A stretch of 64,000 bases of DNA. It comes from Cycas panzhihuaensis. Its lineage: Eukaryota; Cycadophyta. This document shows positions 1-11,060 of the stretch, piece after piece. Numbering within the stretch: position 1 is the stretch's first letter; the number at the start of each line of letters is the position of its first letter. The notes under the pieces were generated by a model. That model ran no database searches, was not told the DNA's origin, and was given only the letters and a program-made list of their open reading frames with translations. The DNA is taken from positions 216,201,741 to 216,265,740 of the forward strand of contig CM041465.1 in NCBI GenBank assembly GCA_023213395.1, written 5' to 3'. Made by a program: the position numbers and the translations under genes.

Positions 1-119
1 TAGGCACTACCTCTCGTGGACCTCTGACCATCTTATTTAACCCTTAAAACCTCCTATCCCCTAGTAAATAGGAATACTATTGGTATTATCCATTCACCAT
101 TATCATAAATACTCTTGAT

Positions 120-400
120 TTCACCTTGAAGATGACCATCACAGACAACAGTTCCTTGGTTAATGTTATACCTGTGCAAATGATAGAGAAGCTAGACATA
201 GAGGCTCTTGAGCCTATTCCTTGGAAATGCCAAGGGTATGATGGGAGTGTAAAGCCCCCTTTAGGGACAATGACCCTCCTACTCATCTTAGAGGGGAATA
301 CCATGTAGGTAGACATAGTTATTCTCAATACCGATGTTAATTACAACCTCTTATTAGGTTGACCATGGCTCGATCAAATGGGAGTTATCTACTCCTTATG
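120..400 (+). pseudogene. Gypsy A aspartic protease domain (decayed)
   Basis: The frame beginning near 126 reads a retropepsin-like stretch: DNSSLVNVIP, where the family has a D-x-G-S-S-V-N-V-x-P active-site motif, followed by GYDGS, PPLGT and, after 300, NYNLLLG and PWLDQMG. The YNLLLGxPW motif is the usual C-terminal flap and strand of Gypsy proteases. The active-site Gly is replaced by Asn/Ser, and stops interrupt the frame after position 305 and at the Arg expected before PW (TGA). In the parent element the enzyme would cleave the Gag-Pol polyprotein. This copy is inactive. Confidence 0.7.
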
Positions 401-1029
401 ATAGGGATGACTTAAATTTGTCCATGAAGGACAAGTCAAGGTTGTCACTTGTGAGCTTCCTCCCTCTCATGTCTCTCCTCCTAGTTGTCAATCTATCTTT
501 GATGCCATAGATAACAATTCAGATGAGCCTCTTCCCTCTTTAGGAAAGCTCTTTAAGGGGTCTAATTCCTACCAAGATGAGACCTAGTCTCACCTTGAAC
601 CTAATCTAGTTAGGTTCACCCTTATTGGCATAGGTAGCTACAACAACCTAGCCCTTATGAGCAAGCCCAATTGGATATTGAGGGCCGTGAACCCCCTCTA
701 TGATGTGTCACTTTTATTTTCTATACACCTATGAGAGTGTTCCATGAGGATCCTCCCCTTCCTTCAAGTCCCTATTTTAGGACTCCTTGGCCTCTATAGC
801 CCATTACAAACAAGATTATCCATAAGGTAGATTACTTTAAAAATGATGAAGCCCTATTAGAATATCTAGTAGGGACTTTGCCCAGTTTGCCTTCTAGACA
901 TGACAAGCTCAGTTTCTAGAAGTGCTTGGTGATTAGTTCTCCATTGGTTGAACTTGACCAAGCCTCCCTTCCACTTAAACCTTCTCTAGATCAAGCCCCC
1001 CTTCACTTCAAAGAGGGGATCATGCTATA
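401..1029 (+). pseudogene. Gypsy A linker between protease and RT (decayed)
   Basis: This stretch continues the polyprotein between the protease and RT, with short readable blocks (for example SDEPLPSLGKLF near 515) separated by stops and frame changes. No known domain is visible. In the Tat/Athila branch this interval is a poorly conserved linker, so lack of similarity is expected. Confidence 0.5.
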
Positions 1030-1960
1030 TGTAAGGGTGACTTAGGACATTATCCTTACCCCTAATAAGGTCCTTAAGATAGGGGTGAAATATTCACCCT
1101 AAGAAGTGGAAGAATACACCAAACTTTTCTACAAGTTTTGTGACATGTTTGTGTTGGACTATTTTGAAATGAAGGGCATCAACCTTGATATCGTCACTCA
1201 TAACCTCATCACAATCCTAGGCTCTTGCCCTGTTAGACAAAAATAATTCCCCTTACACCTAAAGCTATCTACTATAGTTAAGATAGAAGTCAAGAAGCTA
1301 CTCAATGTAGGTCTAATCACTTCCATTGATTACCTTAAATGGGTCTCCAACATCATTTCCATTACTAAAAAGGATGAGACCATAAGAATTTGTGTTGACT
1401 TTAAGGATATTAATAATGCATGTCCTAAGGATAACTTTCCTTTATATTTCATTGATCAAATCATTGATCAAATTACTGATTTTGAAGTAATGTCCTTAAT
1501 AAATAACTTCTCCAACTATAACCAACTTTAAATATCCCATGAGAACCATTATAAGATGGCTTTTATGACCCCTTTGGGGACCTTTACCTATAAAGCCATG
1601 CTATTTGGTTTAAGGAATGTTGGTGCTACTTACCAGAGGGCCATGCATTTTATCTTTCACAACCTCATCAACAAGATTCTTGAGGTCTTTATGGACAACT
1701 TAATAGGCCTTTCTTGGAGAAGGGTTGATCACCCTACAGACTTCAGAATGAATATTACTAGCTGTCATAAGTACCACATTAGCCTAAACTCATTAGAGTA
1801 TGTTTTTGGGGTAACAACTGGTAAACTCTTAGGGTTCCTTAACTCTATACAAGGAATCCATGACAACCTTGATAAAATTAAACCCATTGTTGATATGCCA
1901 CCCCCAAGGATATAATGGTAAATCAAGTTATTCTTGGGGTAGTTAGGTTTCTTAAGGTGT
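1030..1960 (+). pseudogene. Gypsy A reverse transcriptase (decayed)
   Basis: Polymerisation of cDNA would be the ancestral role. Visible RT blocks are KLLNVGLITS (primer-grip side), ICVDFKDINNACPKDNFPL, a NYNQL block ended by TAA, then TPLGTFTYKAMLFGLRNVG and TYQRAM. The catalytic YVDD motif is altered to FMDN near 1690-1700, and a frame change follows. The longest uninterrupted piece is 1556-1915. Stops sit at expected Gln positions (TAA at 1241-1245 and near 1528). The replaced catalytic Asp and the stops mean it cannot be active. Confidence 0.85.
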
Positions 1961-2069
1961 TTCTTGGTAGACTTTGCTATCAATACCAAATCCTTGACCA
2001 ACCTCCTAAAGAAAGGGACCCCTTTTGTTTAGTCTTTAGGACCTAAGAGGCCTTCCAAGAGCTTAAGAG

Positions 2070-2500
2070 AGCTCTTGTTTTGGCCCTAATCTTGGCCCCT
2101 CCTCTTTTCAACCATCCCTTTATACTTTACACTTATGCAACTAATGAGTCTATGGGTGCCATGCTAGCCTAGGAGGGTGACTCCAAAATAGAATGAGCCA
2201 TCTATTTCATTAATTGCACCTTAGTAGTGACAAAATTAAACTATCCCCTAGTAAGAAAATAATGCCTACCATTAGTTTATGCCATCAAGAAGCTCATGAA
2301 TTACCTCTTAGGTAATACCACTCATGTGATAGTTTAGTAGAACCCTTTAAGATACCTTATGACTTAATCCAACTTAACAGGAGGGACAGGCAAGTGGGCT
2401 ATCCTCCTTCAAGAGTATGACCTTAAAATACTCAATTGTAAGTATAAGAAGGGCATGGTCATCATGAAGCAATTAGTGGATGCTCCAATTCCCAATGCCC
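2070..2500 (+). pseudogene. Gypsy A RNase H domain (decayed)
   Basis: After RT the frame reads TYATNESMGAMLA, an AIYFIN block, a LVYAIKKLMNYLL block, a KWAILLQEYDLKI block and finally a MKQLVDAP-type motif. These match in order the Gypsy RNase H pattern: first catalytic strand, tether, and the QALADF-like end. It would remove template RNA during reverse transcription. At least six in-frame TAG/TAA/TGA codons interrupt it. Confidence 0.75.
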
Positions 2501-2759
2501 ATAATGCTCCTATCAATGACTCATTACCAGATGAGCCCATCCTTACCCTTCACCAAACCAATGCCCATCCATTGGCTAATAGTAAGTGGTATGATGATAT
2601 TGTCAACTATTTAATTCTATAGAAATGCCTAGTAGATGCCAATTACAAGGTTAAGTTGCATGTAAGGGTAACTGCTTGATAATACTTTCTTGTAGAGGAT
2701 ACTTTATATAAAAGATCTTTTGATGGAGTGCTCTTTTGTTGTGTGAATCTAGAGGAGAC

Positions 2760-3835
2760 TGATTAAATCCTTTATGAATACCATAATGGCATTTGTGGAG
2801 GTCATTGTGGAGGGTAATCCATAGCTAAATACATATTATATATGGTTTTTTATTGGCCAACATTATTTAAAGATATCCATGTATACACCTAGCGTTACCA
2901 TAGGTACTAAGAGAATGCTAACATAATTCAACAACCTTCTGAGGCTATGCATGTAATTATCTCACCATGGCATTTCTCCCAATGGGGCCTAGACCTCATT
3001 GGAGCTATCACCCCTTTGTCTTTGACCCAACATAAATTCATCCTAACATCCATAAAATATTTTAATAAATATGTTAAATCCATTCCTCTATATTCCACAA
3101 CAGGCAAAACCATTGCCACTTTTATATACCAACATATCATTTACTATTTTGGGGTCACTGATATCTTTATAATGGATAATAGAATCCTATTTTGTAACAA
3201 GGAGATCGATGAACTTTATGAGTAATTTAAAATTTCTCATAAGACCTTATCCCCCTATTACCCTTAGGTTAATGGACAAATTGAAGCCTTTAACAAAACT
3301 CTAATTAACATTCTTAAGAAGAGTATCACCTAATCCCAATGCAATTGGTATCTTTAACTACGTTTGAATTTATGGGCCTATGTTACTTAAATCTAAATAG
3401 CTATAAGGATGAACCCATTCTCTCTAATCTATGGATTTAAGGTAATACTTCCCCTCAAAGTTAAAATCCCATCCTTAAGGGTTTCCCTTAAGGAGTTCAC
3501 TAATGAGGAATAGATACATCAAGCTTGCCTCCTCAACCTTGAAGCTCTGGATGAAAAAAATACTTGGTTACATACTTAAGACAATTTAGCATCCAAAGCT
3601 CAAGTGCAGAAGATGCATGACAAATATTTTTGACCATGCCCTTTAAGCCCCAAGGATTAAGTCCTCAAATTAGAATATCTGCATGATCCTCTCTTCAAAT
3701 TTAGCCCCAAGTAGGTGGGCCCTTTCATGGTCATCGAGAGCCTTAACAATGACATCTATAAAATTGCCATGGTAGAGGGCCTTGAGTTTTAAAAGTTTAT
3801 TAATGGTCAATACTTAAAAAGGTTCTATAGCTAAA
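2760..3835 (+). pseudogene. Gypsy A integrase (decayed)
   Basis: An HNGICGGHCGG zinc-binding start (about 2780) is followed by a YWPTLFKDIH block, and then the catalytic core with WGLDLIGAI (first Asp), FIMDNRILF (second Asp) and a NGQIEAFNKT block (Glu). The C-terminal part reads MVIESLNNDIYKIA and ends near GQYLKRFYS. All three D-D-E residues remain recognisable. TAA/TAG codons interrupt the frame, for example after DELYE at 3223 and before VNGQIE. No chromodomain follows. The longest open piece is 2947-3225. Confidence 0.85.
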
Positions 3836-4137
3836 CCTCCTTTCTAACATTTAAACCTTCACCATTGATGAAGTTAAACTATGGAGATTGTACCCCTTCT
3901 AATTTATTAATATTTTTCCTCCTCGAGTATTCCTTAGACATCCCCCACATCTATTCAAGGACCCTTTGGGGCTTTCAAGCCCCTTTTTTAGCCATCTTAC
4001 CCCTTTTTGTGGCTTGCCACTAAGGCAATCCCTTGGTCATTTGCCTCCTTTTTTTAACTTACCACCAAGGCAGCCCCTTGGTCGGTTGCTCCCTTGTTTA
4101 TGCTTATTTTAGGTGTATGATCATTGGTTGAGGTTTT
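3836..4137 (+). other. Gypsy A 3' noncoding region up to Copia 1 insertion
   Basis: No open frame follows integrase. The sequence is pyrimidine-rich and contains an imperfect tandem duplication of about 45 bp (4012-4053 and 4058-4098; shared core CTTGG TC followed by TTGC). It ends at the GATGC target site of Copia 1. Confidence 0.5.
4012..4098. repeat. Imperfect tandem duplication in Gypsy A 3' region
   Basis: Two adjacent units share CTT(G/A)CCAC(T/C)AAGGCA, then CCCTTGGTC, then a TTGC-containing pyrimidine-rich stretch. The unit length is about 45 bp and the units differ at several sites. Confidence 0.6.
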
Positions 4138-4142
4138 GATGC
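4138..4142. repeat. Target-site duplication GATGC, left copy (Copia 1)
   Basis: GATGC directly precedes the left LTR and recurs exactly at 15620-15624, after the right LTR. A 5-bp duplication is the normal mark of Copia integration. Confidence 0.9.
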
Positions 4143-4798
4143 TATTGAGTGAACTAGATCCCAATAACCAGAAACTACCACTAAGATCTAAACTATTTCC
4201 AACTAGTTACAGGAATCAAAACTAAAATTTAACATGCAAATTCTTAAATTAGAGATAATATAATAAATAAATTAGAAATCCAAAGCATCATATATACACC
4301 TGATATAACATGGTAAAACCTTAGCAGTGTGCTAAGGAAACATCCACACAGGAAAGATATCAATCTTTATTATCAAAGAATAGAGAAATGTATATAATCT
4401 ATAGTAGAATGCTCACAATAACAATAACTAACTACCCAACTCTTCATAGTATATCTAATACATTGAACACTATCGACATAATGAAAATCACCCTAAATTG
4501 GGCTATATGAGAGAGTCATATAAGGCACAAATCTTAACCATAGAATCTAGGATATTTTGAGTGAACGACCCTTATTCTCTTTACAATTTAGTATACTTTT
4601 CAGTGCTAGTTTTTTGGGTAAGAGGCTATCACCCCTGAACCCTCTCTTTGCCAGGGGGGGTTTTGTGCCCCCTACACCCCCTGGCTAAGGGGGGCTCTTT
4701 TCCCCCTTGGATTCCCTTAAGGAAGTTTGGGGGAGAAATTGCACTGCCAACTTATTAAAATTTTAGCCTCTAAAACATTATTATCACATTATTTAACA
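4143..4798 (-). repeat. Copia 1 LTR (3' LTR in element orientation)
   Basis: The left copy of the direct repeat starts TATTGAGTGAACTAG (TG decayed to TA) and ends ATTTAACA. It aligns over its whole length with 14962-15619, with many scattered differences, mostly transitions. It includes a G/C-rich block near 4640-4700 containing a 9-bp inverted repeat (4650-4658 / 4677-4685). Confidence 0.92.
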
Positions 4799-4869
4799 AT
4801 CTTCACATTGACAAAAAATTACCTAATATCTTTCTTGGACCATTCATCACCTTTTCTATAAGCTAAGAG

Positions 4870-6383
4870 AAGTAAAAAACCATTTAAACTTCTCTAATAG
4901 TACTGGTTTTGTAAACATGTCAGTACAATTCTATATTATATTAATCTTCTCAAGTGCCACTCCACCTATTTCCATAACCTATCTAATAAAATGGTACTTA
5001 AGAGTAATATGCTTTATCCTACTATGATAAGCTGGATTCTTTGCTAAGTAAATGGCACTTTGACTATCACAAAATACTTTTATCTTTTCCTATTTCCTTC
5101 CAAGCTCAACCAATAGACCCTGTAATTAGATTACTTCTTTATAAGCATATGCTACAATAACATATTCTACTTTTGTAGTTGATAATACAATTATGCTCTA
5201 CAATTTTAACATCCAACTAACTGAACCATTTACAAGAGTAAATACATAACCTGAAGTAGACCTTCTCTTATCTAAATCTCCTACAAAGTCTAAATTAACA
5301 TATCCACAAACCTAATTACGTGTACCTCCAAAGGTAATGTAATAGTCACTTGTGCCCCTAAAATATTGAAGCACTCATTTCACTACTACCCAATATTCCT
5401 TTTTTGGATTTACTATAAACCTGCTAACTACATCAATTGTATGTGAAATGTCAAGTCTTGTACATACCATGACATACATCAAATCTCCTACTGTAATGGC
5501 ATAAGGTACATAAGACATATAATCCTTTTCTTCTTTATTACTAGGGCTCATACTTGAAGAAAGCTTGAAATGGGAAGCTAATGGGATACTTACTAGTTTC
5601 ATATTTTCTATACCAAACCTAGTTAGCAACTTCTCTATATATTTTTGCTAGGATAACCATAGCTTACCATTTTCTTGTATCTATATATCTCCATACCTAA
5701 GATTTATTTTGTAGCTCCTAGATCCTTCATATCAAAATTCCTAGCTAATTAAGCCTTTAACTTGTTGATTTCTACCATGCTCTTGCTTGTGACTAGTATG
5801 TCATCAACATACAATACTAAGATAATGAATAAGCCATTGTTTAAGAATTTAAAGTAAACACAATGATCATACTTACTTCTTTTAAAATTTTAACTCTCCG
5901 TAAAGGCATCAAACTTTCTATACCATTGCCTAGGTGATTGCTTCAGGCCATACAATGTTTTCTGAGCTTGAAAATAAGTATTTTCCTGTTATCCTGTACA
6001 AATCAATCTGGCTAATCCATATAGATATCCTCATCTAAATCTCCATGTAGAAAAGTTAGTTTTATATCTAGCTACTCCAACTCTAAATCAAGAGAAGTTA
6101 CCAATACTAATAGAACACAAATTAAAACAAGTTTGACAACTGATGAAAAAATCTTATGAAAATCAATATTTATTTTCTATGTAAAATCTTTAGCCACTAG
6201 TCTTGCCCTGTATTTGTCAACCTTTCTATCAACATCTATTTTCTTCTTGAAAACCTACCTGTAACCAATATTTTTCCTACCATGTAGAAGTTCCACCAAG
6301 TCCCATAAATTATTTTTCTTCAAAGAATCTATCTCTTCCTACATATCCCTCTTCCACTTCTCATTATGGATATTATCTATTAC
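4870..6383 (-). pseudogene. Copia 1 RT and RNase H (decayed)
   Basis: Read on the minus strand from 6383 downward: an MEEIDSLKKNNLWDLVEL-type RT start, a KYRARLVAK block, then the catalytic LYVDDILVTS at about 5790-5820. After it comes MLTRFGIENMKLVSIPLASHFKLSS (in pieces) and the PYAITVGDLMYVMVCTRLDISH block (5375-5629). RNase H follows with GYVFTLVNGSVSW, TKVEYVI, CDSQSAIYLAKNPAYH and DMFTKP near 4850-4900. Catalytic residues of both domains can still be seen, but stops and at least two frameshifts break the reading. Copia 2 separates this part from integrase. Confidence 0.88.
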
Positions 6384-6388
6384 TTCCT
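6384..6388. repeat. Target-site duplication TTCCT, left copy (Copia 2)
   Basis: TTCCT precedes the left LTR of Copia 2 and recurs exactly at 12526-12530. Confidence 0.9.
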
Positions 6389-6686
6389 TAAAAGGGGTTA
6401 ATGTCACAAAGTCATTACATTAGATAATTATTTCTAAAAAGGGTCTTAAGTAAACTTTAAATTAGATCACATAAGTGAAATTCACTTTTATGTGCATTAT
6501 GTATAATTTTATTTCACCTAACTCTAATGCTCCCTCTCTTAATATAAAAGTAAAAGCTCAATAGAGGAGGCTCATTCTTATCTCCCCATTTTATGAGAGC
6601 TACTTTCTTTCTTTTAACTCTCTCTTGCTCCCATCTTTGCCTTTGTGTTTAGTGCATGGAGATGAAGGATAGATCCACTCTTTTCA
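6389..6686 (+). repeat. Copia 2 5' LTR
   Basis: The repeat begins TAAAAGGGGTTAATGTCA (TG decayed to TA) and ends ACTCTTTTCA. It matches 12236-12525 closely, with a small indel around a CTCCCTCT block. It would hold the promoter of the element. Confidence 0.92.
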
Positions 6687-6688
6687 TG

Positions 6689-6700
6689 TGGCATTAGTGC
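6689..6700 (+). promoter_or_regulatory. Copia 2 primer binding site
   Basis: TGGCATTAGTGC matches the plant initiator tRNA-Met PBS TGGTATCAGAGC at 9 of 12 positions and sits 2 bases inside the 5' LTR. Confidence 0.75.
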
Positions 6701-7640
6701 TTGCTTCCTTTATATTCCTCAATTGCACTTGTAATGGAGCCATCGCTTCCTTCTCCCCCATAATCCATGTGGTGAAGGAGATTGTGAAAGTGGATTTAGA
6801 ATTATTTTCAAGTGTTTATCATAGTATATTTAGTATTATTTACTTTCCCTTTCTCTTTTGTAGGTTTGGAAGCATAATATAAGGAGTTATAAGGCCCAAG
6901 GATTCCAATCCTTTGGTGACCATTTATGCTATCTCATTCTTCTTTTCTTTCCCCTCTTTTTATCCATTTAACAAGAGGAAATGCTGCTGAAAATTTTCTA
7001 GCATTTAGAACAATGATTGTAAGAGGAGGTTCTACCTAATTTTTTAAAGAATTTAGAGCCATTTAAAATATCCATCATTGTATTCTCTCACCTTACCTAT
7101 ACTGGGACCCTGGTGATAAAAAAATGATGGAAATTTCATATGATATCATGTGTTAATGAGATATTAGCAAGTTGAAATTTCTTTAGAAATAAAATTTACT
7201 TACTAAACTTTATAGGTCTGCAAAATCCATTACAAAGCTCTAATTGACCTAATTCTACTTGTCAAAGATGAGGCTCTGAGTGTACTATCCAAAACAAAAA
7301 CTAACACCTAATTTCAATATTATATAAGAAAGTTATTACTATTTTATTGAATAGTAGTTATTTTTAGTAAGAATTCTAAAAATATATATATTCTCTTAAC
7401 TTTGTGGGACTGCCAAAAAATTTATAGAACTCATTTGGACCTGATTCCACTCTTTAGAGGAGCTATATAGCTACTCATTAGTGAACTAGGTGAGGATTAG
7501 GGATACTTGGGCTCTATTATGACTTGGATTTCATCACCAAGCACAATTGTAAGTATCGTAGGTGAAGACCAACTTAATTCTACTAGAAGCCTAAGCATCC
7601 CTTCAACAATAATTAACAAATTAAAAAATTAAAAATGTAA
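6701..7640 (+). other. Copia 2 leader, no recognisable gene
   Basis: This is the untranslated leader and possibly the extreme gag N-terminus. Only short frames exist (the longest begins inside the LTR, 6688-6882), and none looks like a retroviral domain. Confidence 0.5.
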
Positions 7641-8440
7641 AAATGATATGTAAGTGAGATAATCAATCTCCTTCATCCAATCAAGCAAGCCATTGATAAA
7701 GATTTTAAAACTCAATATATTATACGGGCTTTCTTGATTCAATCATATCTCCATATCCTAAATTACAAAAATCTATTAGGAAGTCTTTAATTTAGTCTCA
7801 CTTTAAAGACCCTAAACTTTGAGGTTCTTACTGATAAGTTCATTGAATTTGATAAGACCTTTAATACCAACTTTGCCACTATATCAGATCCAACTGATGC
7901 TACTTTTAAAGTGGAAGAAGATCTTTATTATACCAAAAATCAAGGTCAATACTCTTGCAGAGGTGGTAATTCCCATAGCAGAGGAAGAGGTAGATAACAA
8001 GGACAACATCCTCTTATTCAACAAGCTTCTCAACTCCAACAAAAACAATCTCAAGGCCAAGGCCAAAATAATCAACCTAGACCTAGATCCAATAATTAAA
8101 GATAATCCAACCAACCCAATACTTCTTATGGGATTGGAAATCAAACAATTGTATGCCAAAGTTGTAATAGAAAAGGACATTATGCCAAAAATTATAGAAC
8201 TACCACCAACAAACTACCAAGCTATCAACATCATTATAGTGCATATAATGTTGATAATACTTCTTTTGAATATACTTTTGGTGGAACAGAATTTTCTCAT
8301 GCACACCTTTAAAGAATTGGGACAACTTCATCAAATGTTGTTGATAGATCGACTAAGTATATTAAGGCTTATTGTGGCTATCCTTATTCACTTTTTCCTT
8401 CACCACTTGGAGTTGCAAATAGTGCCATCTCAAATATTTC
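7640..8440 (+). pseudogene. Copia 2 gag with CCHC knuckle (decayed)
   Basis: Gag would form the virus-like particle and bind the RNA. The true frame reads DKFIEFDKTFNTNF near 7832, an RGRG-rich segment, a Gln/Asn-rich linker and the zinc knuckle CQSCNRKGHYAKNY (about 8155-8195), whose last Cys has become Tyr. Stops are TAA codons at expected Gln positions (for example near 7996 and 8098). A longer open frame in the same region (7819-8478) is out of phase with these motifs. The minus-strand gag of Copia 5 (63140-64000) carries the same blocks, including FDKIFNTNF. Confidence 0.82.
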
Positions 8441-9040
8441 ATCTTGGATCATGGATATTAGAGAAACATAATACATGATTTGTCATCGCTAGTTCTTTCA
8501 GGATTTTGACTTTGAAGTTCGTAGTCTCATACACATGGCTCACAAATCATCTCAGTCAGTCAAAGGACTTAGAACTGTTTGCCTAAAACTCCCAGGCCTT
8601 CTAGATTTTACCTTTGTTGATGTTTTATATATTCCTATTCTAAAGCAGAACCTGCTCTCCCTGTCCACCCTTGTCTTTTGTGGATTTGATCTAAGTGTAA
8701 CTGCAAATAATAAACTCTCTATGCCATTCGCCCTCCTTCAAATATTGTAGTTATGACTGAAATTCTTAATGGCAAACTTTTTTGCCTAACTGACTCACCA
8801 TCCTCTGAAGCCAACTATGTTGATGATGACTTTACTTTTCCATAACCCTGCCTCCTTAAAAGTTATCCCAAGCATCCCTATGACATGCTCATATGGGCCA
8901 TATCAAAATTCATTGTTTAAGAGAACTACATGCCACTCTTCCTGGTATGCATAGACTCTCCTCTAAGCCTTTCAAATGCAAAGCATGTATAATTGTCTAA
9001 TCTTAAAGATAACCCTTTCCTCATAGTCATTGGAAATCTA
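8440..9040 (+). pseudogene. Copia 2 protease and GAG-pre-integrase (decayed)
   Basis: SSWIMD at about 8440 is where a Copia protease has WIxDSGA; the following DSGA is lost (DIRE). A FVDVLYIPILKQNLLSLS block (about 8610-8665) is the conserved protease C-terminal motif. The GAG-pre-integrase domain follows, with WAISK and a LRELHATLPGM stretch around 8895-8950. Frames change at least once. It is inactive. Confidence 0.78.
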
Positions 9041-9049
9041 TCCAACCTT

Positions 9050-9790
9050 TCTAGCTTATACACTTAGATATATATGGTCTTATGCCCATTCCTTCTCTCA
9101 AATATAAGTGGTATTATATTACTTTCATTGATGATTTTACTAAGAAAGTATGAGTTACTTTTCTTGCAAAAAAAGATGAAGCTTTTTCTATGTTTCAAGC
9201 TTTCAAGGTCTGCATGGAAAATGAATCTGGATTCAAGATCAAAATACTGAAGATTGACAATGGTGATAAGTACATGTCTAATGAGTTTAAATCGTACGTA
9301 CATCAACATGGAATTAAATATTAGACCACTATTGTAGATACACCCCAACAAAATAGAGTTGTTGAGTGTATGAATAGGACCATCATGAACATGACTTATG
9401 CTATGCTAGTATATAAGAATGTCCCTATCTATCTTTGGACTAAGGCTATTTGGACTACCGTATATTGTATCAACATTGTTAGTCCCTCTAAGATTGGCCC
9501 CTCTCCACAAGAAATGTAGTATGGACAAATCCCCTCTATCTCCCACTTCAAAATTTTTAGCTCTACTTATTATACTTATATTATGGAGGAACATAGAAAT
9601 AAGCTCCAAGATAGAGCCTTCAAAGGCATCTTTGTTGGATATCCTATGGACAAAAAGGGGTACAAGGTTTTCATACCTTCATAATGCAAAATCATTATCA
9701 CTAGAGATGTTATCTTTGTAGATATTAAAGATCAATTACTTAGATTTGACTCTAAGGTGCCTTCATACTGATTTAATAATATTACTAAAT
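9050..9790 (+). pseudogene. Copia 2 integrase (decayed)
   Basis: The rve core reads LIHLDIYGLMPIPSLKY (first Asp), FIDDFTKKV, a FKIKILKIDNGDKYMSNEF block (second Asp) and TPQQNRVVECMNRT (Glu). The C-terminal FKGIFVGYPMDKKGYKVF and IITRDVIFVD motifs, typical of Copia, follow. Only a few TAG/TAA codons interrupt it, each at an expected Gln or Trp. It would insert cDNA into the host chromosome. It is the best preserved integrase in the window. Confidence 0.88.
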
Positions 9791-9817
9791 TTGATGTCTA
9801 GATTCTAAAATTTAGGC

Positions 9818-9829
9818 GGGGGGGGGGGG
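9818..9829 (+). repeat. 12-G homopolymer in Copia 2 integrase-RT linker
   Basis: A run of 12 G follows TTCTAAAATTTAGGC. The homologous place in Copia 5 (minus strand, 61461-61467) holds 7 G after TTCTAAAATTT, so the run is a family feature that has changed length and probably the frame. Confidence 0.85.
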
Positions 9830-10199
9830 ATACTCAACAGTTGCTTAAAATCTTAGAATCTGATAATAGAGTCCTAGAGGATACAAGTTGTGATTTCTAG
9901 CCAATGTGTACACATCCAACACCATCATTTATGTATAGCCAAGTTGAAAAGACAAAGCCATAGCAGAAGGATCATCTTCTCCAACATCTGTGGCTAGCCT
10001 ATCTTCTCCAGCATCATTAACTTCCTCCATGCCAAACATTTCACATGATCCTTTTTAGGATCAAAATGAAGACCAAGAGGCTATGGAAATGAAAATCTCA
10101 TTCCCAACTCAATGTTTTCGTGAAGCCTACTAGCTACACAAGGATATGTGACTAGATGAGGTAGGAAAAACTAGCACTAAAGTGCCTATAGAGCAAGGA

Positions 10200-11060
10200 T
10201 ATATGAATTACTTTCCATTGAGCTTGAACTAGAAGAATTGCACATTACTCTTAATGAAGAGCCCCTAATGTACCAAGAAGCTGTAAAGTATGTAGATTGG
10301 AGAAATGCTATGAACGAAGAGTACTAATCTCTGATCAAGAATAGTACATGGTAGCTTGTTGATCTACCACTTGGAAGAAAGGTAGTTCAAAATAGATGGA
10401 TGTTCAAAAATAAGTACAGATCATATGGCACCCTAGAAAAATACAAGGTGAGGTTGGTAACAAAAGGATTCATGTAATGGGAAGGCATTAACTACACTAA
10501 AATCTTTGCTCCTACAACCAAGTCACTTACAATTAGAACTCTTATAGCGTTGGCTACTCAATAAGATTGGAAAATCTACCAACTCGATGTTAAAACTGTA
10601 TTTCTCAATGGGGACCTTAAAGAAGAAATTTACATGGATTAGCTAGAAGGATATAAGATTGTCAGTCAGGAGCATAAGGTTTGTAAGCTTAAAAACTCCT
10701 TGTATGACCTAAAATAAGCCCCTCGTGCTTGGTTTATTAAGTGGTCTGAAAGAATGAGGCAACTTAAATATAAGGTTTGTGACTATCAAGATATTGATGT
10801 AACATTATTCATTAAGCACAAAAATGATAAAGTCACTTATCTCTTAATCTTTATAGATAATATGCTAATAATGGGGAATACTAAACACATAATCAACTAG
10901 CTAAAGAAGGACCTTGCTAAAATTTTTGAATTATCTGACCTTAAGTTGATGAAATATTACTTGGGAATTGAAGTAACTCAAAAGAATGGCAAAATCTTTC
11001 TCTCCTAAGAAAATTATATTAATGATCTTCTGACAAAGTTTGAGTTAAAAGGTGCTTGAC
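10200..11060 (+). pseudogene. Copia 2 reverse transcriptase (decayed)
   Basis: RT blocks in order are EAVKYVDWRNAMNEEY, LVDLPLGRKVVQNRWMFK, a YKVRLVTKGF block, FAPTTKSLTIRTLIALA, QLDVKTVFLNGDL, an APRAWF block, LLIFIDNMLIMGNT and LKLMKYYLGIEVTQKNGKI. In the catalytic motif (expected VDD) the second Asp is Asn (IDN). One frame covers most of the domain with TAA/TAG at Gln positions such as the one before APRAW. This is the most continuous RT here, but the altered catalytic pair makes it inactive. Confidence 0.9.

Larger units (their letters stand above)
1..4137 (+). mobile_element. Gypsy A LTR retrotransposon, pol region, 5' part outside window
   Basis: Domains in order on the + strand are aspartic protease, reverse transcriptase (RT), RNase H and integrase, which is the Gypsy order. 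The RT signature (ACPKDNFPL, GLRNVGATYQRAM) and the integrase without a chromodomain fit the Tat/Athila branch; the lineage call is inference. Reading frames are interrupted by many TAA/TAG codons where the family has Gln. The element is cut at 4137 by Copia 1, and its sequence appears to resume at 15620 beyond that insertion. The 5' LTR and gag lie left of the window. Confidence 0.85.

Noticed and set aside
7819-8478. 219-codon open frame on the + strand
   Set aside because: It starts at TTG and is out of phase with the gag motifs (DKFIEFDKTF, CCHC knuckle) readable in the neighbouring frame; its long run of Leu/Ile is a shadow of the Gln/Asn-rich gag.
9064-9351. Minus-strand frame of 95 codons
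   Set aside because: It lies antisense to the Copia 2 integrase core and is a shadow.
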